From the NCBI GenBank assembly GCA_017656425.1, contig JACDNV010000004.1:62001-126000 (forward strand): a DNA stretch of 64,000 nt, in the 5' to 3' direction. The notes under the pieces are model-generated. The model did no database searches, had not been told where the DNA came from, and saw only the letters and a list, made by a program, of their open reading frames with translations. Of this stretch, positions 45,407 through 54,546 are shown in pieces. The translations under genes and the position numbers were made by a program. The first letter of the stretch is position 1. The number at the start of each line of letters is the position of its first letter. The stretch comes from Candidatus Neomarinimicrobiota bacterium. Lineage in GTDB: Bacteria; Fidelibacterota; UBA2242; B5-G15.

Positions 45407-48400
45407 TTATTTTATTACTGCGAACTTACCCATAACTTCATCACCTGTTTCCTCTGCTTTTATATAATATATATACATACCAGCAGCTATTTCTAATCCC
45501 TCTCTTGTTAACATATCCCAGACATATACGCCCTTTTCAATTGGATTATTAACGTGTATCTCATCAACCAAAACACCGCTTACAGTAAATATCTTTATTG
45601 TACATTTTGCAGGGATATTTTTAAACATCAATCTTCTGGGTTGATTAAGGTAAGGATTTGCAACAGCAGGTTCAATTTCATTCGTACAAATATATGGATT
45701 AGGTACAATTTTCACGTCTTTTAGATTGTTTGCAAGCTCTTCTCTATCGATTGTGTCAGTAGCAGTAATTGAGAAGTAAAGAGAATCGGTTTTCCAGAAT
45801 GGTCTTTTAAATGTAACTCTATATACACCATTATTAGGTGGTACAGTACTATTTAGAAAATCGATAACAAATATTGTTCCTGCCCAGTCTCCGTTCTTAT
45901 TTAGTGCACCAACAAGGATTTTATCTTCATTTATTTCAAACAGACCATCTTCATTCACATCTTGAATTAATATATCCATCCTCTCATAGTTTCCTGTGGA
46001 ATCCTTAAAAAGAATATTATAAACAGTAAAAGGAACAGTCTGATGAGTCAGTATTTGAGAAGATCTAATCCTTGTATCTGATTCATCTCTGATTCCCGTT
46101 TTATCATCAGTAACACCGGTATATTGATCTCCAAATACTATATTATACTCCCATGGAAAATACTTAGATTCCCTTGCTGAGGGCATAATAAACAATGTAT
46201 CATAACCTTCAATCCAGCCACTATTGGCAAAATCAAATGTTGGTGTTTCGATATTTAAAACAATATTTAGTCTTATACCATCGAAAACATCAGTATAAAA
46301 TCCACCTGTCTTTATAGTATAGTAATTCAGCGTATCATTACGATTAATATTATCTCCGGAATATTTACTGCTATTTTCATAATAGACCAGTGATGTATCT
46401 TCCGTAAGGTTAAAAACTTTATATCCACTCGTAGTATAAATTAATCCATGATCATAGTCATTTATAATCTCCGGTAATCCACTAATATTATGAACAGTAT
46501 CAATATCAAAAGTAATACAATATTCATGACCGGACTTTAATGCTCCAAGAGCAAGCAATTCCGGTATTACTTCGCCTGATCCGATAAATGATATTCCTTT
46601 CCTGATGTTTGTCTCAGGTGGTACGTAGCCAGCTGATGGAGGAGTTGGAACCACTACCGCTATGTTTTTACCGTATCCAATAATGTTTTCATTTTCATCC
46701 ATTTCAATTACGAGATTATTTTCTGATGGAGCAATGCCTGGTCCTATGTCAGGCGCACCGTAGTCATAAGCTACAAGACCGTAATAATATGTCCTCCCGT
46801 TTTGTACATTATTATCAATAAAATAATGAGTTATTCCGGTCTCACTCCCAAGAAAATACCCCATACCATTTACCAAGCCAAAATCTGTAAAACCCTGTTT
46901 GCCATCCTTTAGATCACACTGGTATATCGGTTTATAAAACATAGGGGTACCGTACCCATCAGTAATTACCTGTGCATCATGAAAATAAGGATCAGTAGCC
47001 CTATATAACTTATATCCTTCAAAATCATTAACATTACCAACAAATGGATCACGAGTTCTGGTATCTGCGACATCATCCCAAGTAAGGATAACTTTCCTGT
47101 CACCGGGTGTTGCCGTCAGCGTTGGCATCTCAGGTGGACTGGCAAATCTATAATCTCTTTCATATATTACCTGAACTATTCTTTTTAATTCAAAAAGAGC
47201 AGGTGCTGTGTGTTGTTCTGACTCTAGTCCTTCCAGTGGATCATAAGCGTGTAACTCTGACATAGAAATACGTTCTGTCCTTCCTTTATAAAGAGGGAAA
47301 GGTCCAGAAGCAAACACTTCCACCAAATTAGATATAACTCCATAATATTCCATTAGTGTATCCGCTGCTAGTATTTCCCACATTACATCATCATTCTTAA
47401 ACCAAATTGTTGTGTTTGATTGTGCATGGCTTTGAATGGGAAACATTCTAAAACTCGTCAAACCAACCATATCAGATTCAGAAACATCAGTAGCTGCAAA
47501 ATTTGGCTCACATCCAACACCCTCTTTATAATCTGGCATATGGTTACATTCTCCCTCATCAGGACCTGTATAGTTTAGCTCTCCTGGACCTACACCATCT
47601 AATCCCACATCATCACCAGCAAATTCCGTAATTTGATAAACGCCATCACCATTTAAATCTTCGCCATCCTGCCAATCTTGATCTTCATCGGCATCCCAGT
47701 GTTCATGTAAATCTTCCATTTTTAATCTATAAAATGCTAAGAACTTGTTTATATCAGCTATATCTTCAGTTGGACCAACAAGCCTTGTTGCTGGATTATC
47801 TCTTTGTTCATCTATAAGTCCATCATCGTCATTATCTATACCATCATAGGGTAATCCAGGACTCTCAAGGTAAGCAAAGCCCATAATACCAGTCCTTCCA
47901 CCAGCATATCCAGTTTCATCATTATCCCATGAATAAGCCATATCCAGAAGTTTATTAAAATATGCAATCTCGTCATCAGCTTCACCACCTATACCGTTAT
48001 CAACCCAATACCCAAAGCATACTTGAGTTAAATGATACTCAGAAATATTTGCAATGTTGTATTCCCAGAAAATGCAATCCCGTGCTTGTGGATTATTCCA
48101 TTGATATCCTCTCGTCTCTATCCGAATACCGATACCTCCCCATGGTTCACCTTTTTGTATTGTTACACTGGGTCTTTTGTCCCCGATTTTCCTTCCTGGT
48201 CTCGGATAGTATTTTACATAATCTTCAGGTCCTAGATACTCCTGATCCTGTGCATCATTAACAACAAAATATGTCTCCAGATCGGCATACATTACTCCTC
48301 TTCCAAATCTACCATTCCATTCTCCTGGCCATTTTAATTGATCATAAGGTGCTGGCCAACCCTCTGGAGGCCACGAATTAGGCTTATTACTCATTGCAGG

Positions 48401-48895
48401 ATAATCCTGGGTCTCATTAAAATACCCGAATACAGGATAGAATCCCCAAGGTGTACCATCTACAGGGTTATAATCCATTTCCTCTCTATAACTGGTCTGC
48501 AGAAAATATAATGTATGGTAATTATTTGGAAACATTATAATTTTCGTAATGTCTGTTTCAGGAATAGTATCTGGATTTGTAGGAGTCGGATTGGAGGATT
48601 TTTTTATAAAAACTTTTGCACCAACTAATAAACCAACTCCATCGAGCATTCTCTGTGCATCAGGTCCATAAGGCCAACCAGAAAACTCAGGACCAACCTC
48701 ACCACTGTACCAATTTGATAACTCAGTAGTATTCTTAAAATATAGATAAACCCTATTACCATTCATAACTCCTGCACGTACTGCCGCTATATCGCCTGCT
48801 GGATCATCGGGACCCTCATATTTTTTACCCTGGCCAAATACTAACGTTATAAAAATCAGTAATATTAAAAATAGAATTGAAATTAATCTCTTCAT
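45407..48895 (-). CDS. Large secreted protein with FN3-like region and degenerate sorting domain
   Basis: The 1162 residues begin with a signal peptide ('LISILFLILLIFITLVFGQ'). Several Asp-rich calcium-loop-like stretches are present ('DGIDNDDDGLIDEQRD', 'DADEDQDWQDGEDLNGDGVY'), then a fibronectin-III-like segment near 'PEMPTLTATPGDRKVILTWDDV'. The C-terminus ('VKIVPNPYICTNEIEPAV' to 'GKFAVIK') looks like a divergent sorting domain. Proteins of this layout recur next to TonB receptors and PorV-like genes in candidate FCB phyla, but I know of no defined function. Because it lies 18 bases after the TonB receptor gene, it may be a surface partner that takes the place of SusD. Confidence 0.68.
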   Translation of the reverse strand: MKRLISILFLILLIFITLVFGQGKKYEGPDDPAGDIAAVRAGVMNGNRVYLYFKNTTELSNWYSGEVGPEFSGWPYGPDAQRMLDGVGLLVGAKVFIKKSSNPTPTNPDTIPETDITKIIMFPNNYHTLYFLQTSYREEMDYNPVDGTPWGFYPVFGYFNETQDYPAMSNKPNSWPPEGWPAPYDQLKWPGEWNGRFGRGVMYADLETYFVVNDAQDQEYLGPEDYVKYYPRPGRKIGDKRPSVTIQKGEPWGGIGIRIETRGYQWNNPQARDCIFWEYNIANISEYHLTQVCFGYWVDNGIGGEADDEIAYFNKLLDMAYSWDNDETGYAGGRTGIMGFAYLESPGLPYDGIDNDDDGLIDEQRDNPATRLVGPTEDIADINKFLAFYRLKMEDLHEHWDADEDQDWQDGEDLNGDGVYQITEFAGDDVGLDGVGPGELNYTGPDEGECNHMPDYKEGVGCEPNFAATDVSESDMVGLTSFRMFPIQSHAQSNTTIWFKNDDVMWEILAADTLMEYYGVISNLVEVFASGPFPLYKGRTERISMSELHAYDPLEGLESEQHTAPALFELKRIVQVIYERDYRFASPPEMPTLTATPGDRKVILTWDDVADTRTRDPFVGNVNDFEGYKLYRATDPYFHDAQVITDGYGTPMFYKPIYQCDLKDGKQGFTDFGLVNGMGYFLGSETGITHYFIDNNVQNGRTYYYGLVAYDYGAPDIGPGIAPSENNLVIEMDENENIIGYGKNIAVVVPTPPSAGYVPPETNIRKGISFIGSGEVIPELLALGALKSGHEYCITFDIDTVHNISGLPEIINDYDHGLIYTTSGYKVFNLTEDTSLVYYENSSKYSGDNINRNDTLNYYTIKTGGFYTDVFDGIRLNIVLNIETPTFDFANSGWIEGYDTLFIMPSARESKYFPWEYNIVFGDQYTGVTDDKTGIRDESDTRIRSSQILTHQTVPFTVYNILFKDSTGNYERMDILIQDVNEDGLFEINEDKILVGALNKNGDWAGTIFVIDFLNSTVPPNNGVYRVTFKRPFWKTDSLYFSITATDTIDREELANNLKDVKIVPNPYICTNEIEPAVANPYLNQPRRLMFKNIPAKCTIKIFTVSGVLVDEIHVNNPIEKGVYVWDMLTREGLEIAAGMYIYYIKAEETGDEVMGKFAVIK

Positions 48896-48913
48896 TTCTA
48901 CTCCTCAATTCAC

Positions 48914-51625
48914 TTAAAATGATAATACCAAACCAATTTTAATTGTTCTGGGGACAGAATATGCTGATGGATTTTTATATGTTTCATCATATGTGCTAAA
49001 ATTACTTCTGTATGATTCTAAATCAGATGGTCTAACTATTGCGGTATAAGCCCTTCCTGTCTGTCCGTTTACCCATACTTCATTAAGTCTATCAAACAAA
49101 TTGTATATAGACCATTCCATTCTCAATTCGAATCTTTTAATTGAAATTATATCGTAGTACCCGGTAGCATCAACACTGTATGATTGGCTAATGTAATCAT
49201 TGTTAGGATATAAATTCAGTCTTGAAATTCTATTTTCTGGTATTGGACTCCACGTATAGGGTGTACCAGAATTATAGTATCCTGTAAATGTTATACCCCA
49301 ACGGTCCGTATTGTAACCAACAGTAAGGTTAAATGTATGGCGTTGATCCCAGCTCATTGGAATATATCTGATTATAGGGTCCATATTATTCCCTTCACGA
49401 TTAAAATTCTGCTCCGGGGTATCAGCATTACCTCGAGTGTATTGTAACGTATAATTTAAAAACAATGATATCGGTCCTCTTACAAAATCAAGTTTTACCT
49501 CAAGACCTCGTGCATTACCATAATCTTTATTTGTATATATACCATAGCGAATCTGGTTATAGGTTGTCATAACCTTTGTGCTTAATAAATTATAAATATC
49601 CCTATAAAAAAGGGTTACTTCTAATCCCAGGTCCCTAATTAGTTCCTGCCACAAGCCAACCTCATATGTAACCGTTTTTTGAGCCTTGAGCTGAGGGTTA
49701 CCCATGGTGGCTTCGAAATCCCTTGGACCTACTAAGTGGGAATGATTTTGATAAAAAGCATATAAAGGAGGTGTTTGGAAAAAGTGTCCATAACTGAAAT
49801 GAAGTATGGCAGTTGAACCTAATTGATATGCCAGACCAAATCTTGGGCTTATTTGAACCTTCGGATCTGCTTTTACATATTTAGACATCATTGAATCTGG
49901 CAATGACAATTGGTTTGCAGGATTTCTGAGATCCGTAGGATATGTCGTGTTCGGATCGAAATAATCGTATCTTAAACCTATATTGATAACCATCTCATTA
50001 AATTCCATTTTATCTTGAATATAAAGTGAATATTCATATGGTTTTACAACATAAACATCTGACCATCTTGTAGAATCGGGATAAATTACCGGCTGGTACA
50101 CTAAATTTGCAGAGTCTGTCCCAGCATATTTGTTTCTGATTACATGGTATTGGTTATCCAGTATATGCTGAGCATATTCAAATCCTGTTTTAAAACTATG
50201 ATTTGTATTAGCCTGCCATGTCAGGTCAAATTTCGTTTTATAATCTGTCTGATATCTCTTAGTATGGGGTTTCCCCAGATATTCTCCAAACCTATTTCCT
50301 GCACCTTCCTGTCCGCCAGTATAGAAATAGCAACCATTATTATTTAAGAATCTATCATTAATATATCGGGAGTCATAAGGATTCTCATAATGGTAATTGC
50401 CATAATAATCATAAATTTTTGCCATCTTCAATTCATAAAATAGATTTGTTGAAATCATATGGTTTATCTGTATGGACAATAAATTATCTTTACCATAAGA
50501 TTTAAGCTGACCGTCAGGATTATATTTAAACGTATGATTGTAGCTTTTCCAGCTCGACAAACTTGTATTATACAACAGCGATAATTTAAATTTGGAAAAT
50601 GGTTTGAAGGTAAATTTAGTCATAAGTGACTGGTTTTTATTCCAATTCATAGGCACAAATTTATTATCCCCTGTATTTTCAGAATACCATTCAGTAGAAT
50701 CCATAGAAGAAAAATCGCTATAATCAGTTATTCTGAATCTTCTGATTCCATTGAGATGCCCTTTATTATCCTGTTTTCTATAATTTATAAAAAATGTTAA
50801 AAAGTCTTTTATGATTGGACCACTTAATTGGAATTTATAATCTTTATTTCTATCGATTTCTGCCTCATCGATCCCGATAAATATTTCATCATGTGTGGTA
50901 AAGTAATTTGAAAAGCTACCTGATATAAAGCCATGAAAATCATTTCCGCCTTCCCTCGTTACCATATTGACGACACCACTCATCGCCTGCCCGTACTCTG
51001 CATTAAAAGTGCCTGTAATCACTTCAAGATCTTGAACGGCTTCTGGCTCCAGCATAACTGCAGAATAATTACCAGTAAAAAGTTCATCCACACGCAAACC
51101 ATCAATCATATAGGAAACCTCGTAAGATCTGCCACCCCTGAAATGGCCTGCAACAACTCCTGCCTGCATATTGACAATTGTAGCTACATTTTCAACAGGC
51201 ATCTTTTCAATTTGATCTTGTGAAACGTTTTTAATAGTACTGGTCTGGTCTTTTTTTATCGCTATTCTATCAGCTTCAACAACAACTGTTTCCCCCTCTA
51301 TCGACGTTTGATCAAGATCAACATCTATATATGTAGTTCTATTAACCGATACTTTAACTCCCGTGATCTTCTCTGTTTTGTATCCTATTACCTGAACTAC
51401 CAATGTATATTCACCAGGAGGTACATTTATTAAATAGTAGTTCCCATTTTCATCGCTTGCCGTCCCGATGGTACTACCCTCAAGCCAGATATTTGCTCCA
51501 GGTATCTTATCCCCGGTTTTCGCATCAGTTATAGTACCTGCAATCTTACCGGTAGTCTGAGCAAAAATTGAATTGGATATGAAAAACGTTAATATTATTA
51601 ATAACCAAATTTTTGAATTCTTCAT
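48914..51625 (-). CDS. TonB-dependent receptor, second copy in the locus
   Basis: The 903 residues have a signal peptide, a carboxypeptidase-regulatory-like domain ('GKIAGTITDAKTGDKIPGANIWLEG', 'GNYYLINVPPGEYTLVVQVIGY'), a plug ('PVENVATIVNMQAGVVAGHFRGGR', 'EVSYMIDGLRVDELFTGNYS', 'VQDLEVITGTFNAEYGQAMSGVVNMVTREGG') and a barrel ending in 'KIGLVLSF'. The plug resembles receptors of Caldithrix- or Marinimicrobia-type bacteria. It is the second gene of the operon starting at 54319 and is preceded by a strong hairpin (51663). No SusD gene follows; the 1162-residue protein does. Confidence 0.93.
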   Translation of the reverse strand: MKNSKIWLLIILTFFISNSIFAQTTGKIAGTITDAKTGDKIPGANIWLEGSTIGTASDENGNYYLINVPPGEYTLVVQVIGYKTEKITGVKVSVNRTTYIDVDLDQTSIEGETVVVEADRIAIKKDQTSTIKNVSQDQIEKMPVENVATIVNMQAGVVAGHFRGGRSYEVSYMIDGLRVDELFTGNYSAVMLEPEAVQDLEVITGTFNAEYGQAMSGVVNMVTREGGNDFHGFISGSFSNYFTTHDEIFIGIDEAEIDRNKDYKFQLSGPIIKDFLTFFINYRKQDNKGHLNGIRRFRITDYSDFSSMDSTEWYSENTGDNKFVPMNWNKNQSLMTKFTFKPFSKFKLSLLYNTSLSSWKSYNHTFKYNPDGQLKSYGKDNLLSIQINHMISTNLFYELKMAKIYDYYGNYHYENPYDSRYINDRFLNNNGCYFYTGGQEGAGNRFGEYLGKPHTKRYQTDYKTKFDLTWQANTNHSFKTGFEYAQHILDNQYHVIRNKYAGTDSANLVYQPVIYPDSTRWSDVYVVKPYEYSLYIQDKMEFNEMVINIGLRYDYFDPNTTYPTDLRNPANQLSLPDSMMSKYVKADPKVQISPRFGLAYQLGSTAILHFSYGHFFQTPPLYAFYQNHSHLVGPRDFEATMGNPQLKAQKTVTYEVGLWQELIRDLGLEVTLFYRDIYNLLSTKVMTTYNQIRYGIYTNKDYGNARGLEVKLDFVRGPISLFLNYTLQYTRGNADTPEQNFNREGNNMDPIIRYIPMSWDQRHTFNLTVGYNTDRWGITFTGYYNSGTPYTWSPIPENRISRLNLYPNNDYISQSYSVDATGYYDIISIKRFELRMEWSIYNLFDRLNEVWVNGQTGRAYTAIVRPSDLESYRSNFSTYDETYKNPSAYSVPRTIKIGLVLSF

Positions 51626-51662
51626 GGCTACTCAACCTACAATTTATTGCAGTTGGACATTG

Positions 51663-51695
51663 ATATAAAGGGGGGTATACTACCCCCCTTTATAT
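51663..51695. promoter_or_regulatory. Perfect 13-bp RNA hairpin between the surface-protein and receptor genes
   Basis: ATATAAAGGGGGG-TATACTA-CCCCCCTTTATAT is a perfect 13-bp stem with a seven-base loop, in the 87-base gap between the genes at 51713 and 51625. No U-tract follows on the minus strand, so it is not a standard terminator. It could stabilise the 3' end of the upstream message or reduce read-through into the receptor gene. Confidence 0.8.
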
Positions 51696-51712
51696 GTTAT
51701 TTATCACATTTA

Positions 51713-54319
51713 TCATTTAATTAACAGCATCTTCTTTGTCATTATAAAGTCGCCGGCTCTCAGTTGATAGATATATATCCCAGATGGGTAGTCTTTCGCA
51801 TTCCAGTTCACCTTATAATAACCTGCTGGAAGGTCTTTATTAATCACTTTATCGACTTCCCTTCCCAATACATCATATATAATTAACTCTACTTTTCCAT
51901 AGTTCGCTATGCTAAAAGCAATCGTTGTATTTGGATTAAACGGGTTTGGATAATTATCATATAGCTTATAAACAAAAGACATAGCATTTTCAGCAGCTTT
52001 TATATCAGTCTTAGTAGTATCGAATACCCATGTATATGCCCATTCTGTTGGATATCTCCATTGATTATCGGTACTGAACTTTGAGAAACCAACATTTCCT
52101 TCCCAGCTACCATCATTATCATGGAAATATAGATCAATTGGGATTCTCATACCATGCTCAGGGTAAAACCTTGCATCTTCTTCCATCTTTATACTATCAA
52201 GAGGAATTTTAGCTTCAATGACATAATCAGGGTTATATCCTTCAAAGAAGTAATTGTCTGTTCCAGGCTCATATAGTATCACACCACCGCGGGTATCGTG
52301 ATGAAATCCAGTTTCATTCATATATAACGAATAATCAGGTTCGCTACCTCTCATGAATGATGTGTGCTTGGCTCCCACCCAATCATAGAGCCCAATAAAA
52401 ACCTGAAAAGCATCACTATTCCACCAGTCGGTATTTGGATCATAATTGTAAACATCATCTACTACATCAGCACCTATGTATAGATAGTTACTATCCATTG
52501 CAAGATAGACTGTTGCATTAAGGTCATTTGCATCGTCAACTGTCCCTGCTGGCACATGCCCTAGTTCAGGATTAATTATAAAGGGTTTTATACCTTCCCA
52601 CTCACTAAAATCCCCATCGGCAACAAAATTCTGGGGTGGGTTCATAGATATAACGGGTATACCCTTAGCTGTATTGGTAAAAGCATCAGAGAAACCTGGC
52701 TCACCAACATTACCTGCACCATCAATACATACAACAGCATAATAATAGGTAACATCTTCATCTTTTAGTGGGGAACATAGCCAATGTATTGCAGTCTGAA
52801 CATTCTCAAGTACCCCAGAAGCAACAACTTCTAAAGTCGGGTCGTTGATATCAGTAATTGGACTTTCACTTGCATAAACGTTATAAACTTCACCATTTTC
52901 ACCAGGGACATCCTGCCAGGTAACCAAATTATAATATTCTCCAGCTGTTGTACTTACGTTCTGAACAGCTGCAGGTGCAATATTATCTATCAGTGGATTA
53001 CCAATCCATACATTATCTAAATATACTATTTCTCCATAACCTGTAGTTTGATCAGTTACTAATATCTTGAATCTATAAAATCTTGTTGAATCCATTTCAC
53101 CAGCTCTCAAAGCAGCTCCATCCCATGCACCACTTAGTCTATAGAAGTCCTTTAGAGCCACTTTAACTAGTTTCCATGTACCATCAAAATAACCCATATC
53201 CTCTGTTATCGTATATCCCGCTTCAAATTCCAGATCAGGAGTATCATCAGCCCCATTTCCATCATTATCAACCCAACCATCAATGTCATCATCAGTTAAA
53301 ACCAACTTTAACTGTCCTATCCCTGACGGAGCTTTAATCCAGAACTTAATACTATCCACAGTCCAGGTATAACCTAAGTCTCTCGGACTATCCATTGTGA
53401 ACATAAGTCCATCCCATGCTTGAGTAGGTAGTTTCCACTTTATACTATTTGTTAATCCATTATCAACATCTTCCTCGTTTGTTACCATATATGCTCCAGT
53501 ATTCCCCCAGGCACTGGACATTGTAACATTATTGGGAACAGCCTTGCCATTAAAAAACACTACTGCAATGCTTCTCGGTCCCTTAAGTACCAGATGATCA
53601 AGTATAATAGCCCCTTTGGCGCTATCCCCTTCTCCAGAACCACTCATTGAAAACTCTATAGAGAAACCCTTAATCTTATCCTTATCAAGCACCCCATTAC
53701 CGGGAATTCCAGCCCATCCTGTTAGATTAAAACCTTCTCCACTCCAGTATTCTCCACTAGCTATCAACGGTATCTTAATTTCATTCCAGCCAGGCTCATT
53801 ATCAAGGACATAATGAAATGAGTAATAGTATTCACAATCATTTACGCTATAAGTCTTGTTGCCATTAGGAGAATTACTTACATCATGCAAATTAAACCTT
53901 AGATGAACTCTTCCTTCAAGATTCTGTGGCTCTACATTATAATACCAGAAAGATACCGTATCATAAGATGACCAATCATATACTGCATCTGAATCAGGAT
54001 TCCAGTGTTCTATTTTCGTATAACCACCCCAGCTCTCTGTATTATGGGTTGCCCAGACTAACTTCATTGCCCCATCACCGAATTTTTTAATATCGTTTAC
54101 GTAGCTAATGTGGATGTAAGCTCTCGTAGAATCAGCATTATCATTTGCTTGATAATGGGCACCATGACTAGTACTAACGTTGATTTGATCAAACCATGCC
54201 CAGTAATTTGTGTCTTCCGGAGCTTGATCAAATTCGTTAATCAATTTCTCCCAGCCTGAAAAGGCTGTTCCAAAAAGAAAAATAACGAACACTAAAGATA
54301 GTAATAAACTTTTCCTCAT
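51713..54319 (-). CDS. Multi-domain carbohydrate-binding surface protein with sorting domain
   Basis: From the ATG at 54319 (GGAGG five bases before it) the protein has 868 residues. After the signal peptide come a CBM11/CIA30-like sandwich (about 20-250, 'FGDGAMKLVWATHNTESWGGYTKIEHWNP'), a second sandwich (about 255-450, 'SIAVVFFNGKAVPNNVTMSSAWGN'), a fibronectin-III-like stretch ('APAAVQNVSTTAGEYYNLVTWQDVPG'), a CBM9-like domain (about 565-770, 'FVADGDFSEWEGIKPFI', 'LAMDSNYLYIGADVVDD') and a sorting domain ('LYDNYPNPFNPNTTIAFSI'). No catalytic motif is seen. As first gene of the operon before a TonB receptor it probably captures glucan at the cell surface, a SusE/F-like role. A sigma-54 promoter (54428) and operator (54498) lie upstream. 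Confidence 0.8.
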   Translation of the reverse strand: MRKSLLLSLVFVIFLFGTAFSGWEKLINEFDQAPEDTNYWAWFDQINVSTSHGAHYQANDNADSTRAYIHISYVNDIKKFGDGAMKLVWATHNTESWGGYTKIEHWNPDSDAVYDWSSYDTVSFWYYNVEPQNLEGRVHLRFNLHDVSNSPNGNKTYSVNDCEYYYSFHYVLDNEPGWNEIKIPLIASGEYWSGEGFNLTGWAGIPGNGVLDKDKIKGFSIEFSMSGSGEGDSAKGAIILDHLVLKGPRSIAVVFFNGKAVPNNVTMSSAWGNTGAYMVTNEEDVDNGLTNSIKWKLPTQAWDGLMFTMDSPRDLGYTWTVDSIKFWIKAPSGIGQLKLVLTDDDIDGWVDNDGNGADDTPDLEFEAGYTITEDMGYFDGTWKLVKVALKDFYRLSGAWDGAALRAGEMDSTRFYRFKILVTDQTTGYGEIVYLDNVWIGNPLIDNIAPAAVQNVSTTAGEYYNLVTWQDVPGENGEVYNVYASESPITDINDPTLEVVASGVLENVQTAIHWLCSPLKDEDVTYYYAVVCIDGAGNVGEPGFSDAFTNTAKGIPVISMNPPQNFVADGDFSEWEGIKPFIINPELGHVPAGTVDDANDLNATVYLAMDSNYLYIGADVVDDVYNYDPNTDWWNSDAFQVFIGLYDWVGAKHTSFMRGSEPDYSLYMNETGFHHDTRGGVILYEPGTDNYFFEGYNPDYVIEAKIPLDSIKMEEDARFYPEHGMRIPIDLYFHDNDGSWEGNVGFSKFSTDNQWRYPTEWAYTWVFDTTKTDIKAAENAMSFVYKLYDNYPNPFNPNTTIAFSIANYGKVELIIYDVLGREVDKVINKDLPAGYYKVNWNAKDYPSGIYIYQLRAGDFIMTKKMLLIK

Positions 54320-54427
54320 GACATCCTCCATTTTATTTAAAAAAATTTCTACAATAAAAATATTTTATTTCTTCTAACAAGAATTTATCTCAACCCCTTA
54401 TTCGACATTCACATATCACTTTGATTA

Positions 54428-54444
54428 TTGCAAAAAATAGACCA
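54428..54444 (-). promoter_or_regulatory. Sigma-54 promoter of the main glucan operon
   Basis: On the minus strand TGGTCTATTTTTTGCAA has GG and GC exactly ten bases apart, the defining -24/-12 pattern. It is about 110 bases before the start at 54319. The operator at 54498 is centred 62 bp upstream of the -24 element. With the two activator copies in the window this is a well-supported site. Confidence 0.8.
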
Positions 54445-54497
54445 TATGAAAAATACACGCAGCTATACTGCAAAAATATCTACTATACTTACTTTAA

Positions 54498-54512
54498 TTA
54501 TCATTATGATAA
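54498..54512. promoter_or_regulatory. Operator C: TTATCA-TTA-TGATAA palindrome
   Basis: Perfect inverted repeat, extended by AA/TT to 19 bp. Arms are identical to the sites at 20776, 30612 and 58841. It lies between activator copy 2 and the promoter of the large operon. Confidence 0.78.
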
Positions 54513-54546
54513 TTAAATATTATATTTTATTTAATAATATTTAGTA

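Noticed and set aside
36026-51625. A classical SusC/SusD pair.
   Set aside because: The TonB receptors have no adjacent SusD-like protein; the neighbours are a large FN3-type protein and beta-helix proteins.
51663-51695. The 13-bp hairpin as a rho-independent terminator.
   Set aside because: No U-tract follows the stem on either strand.
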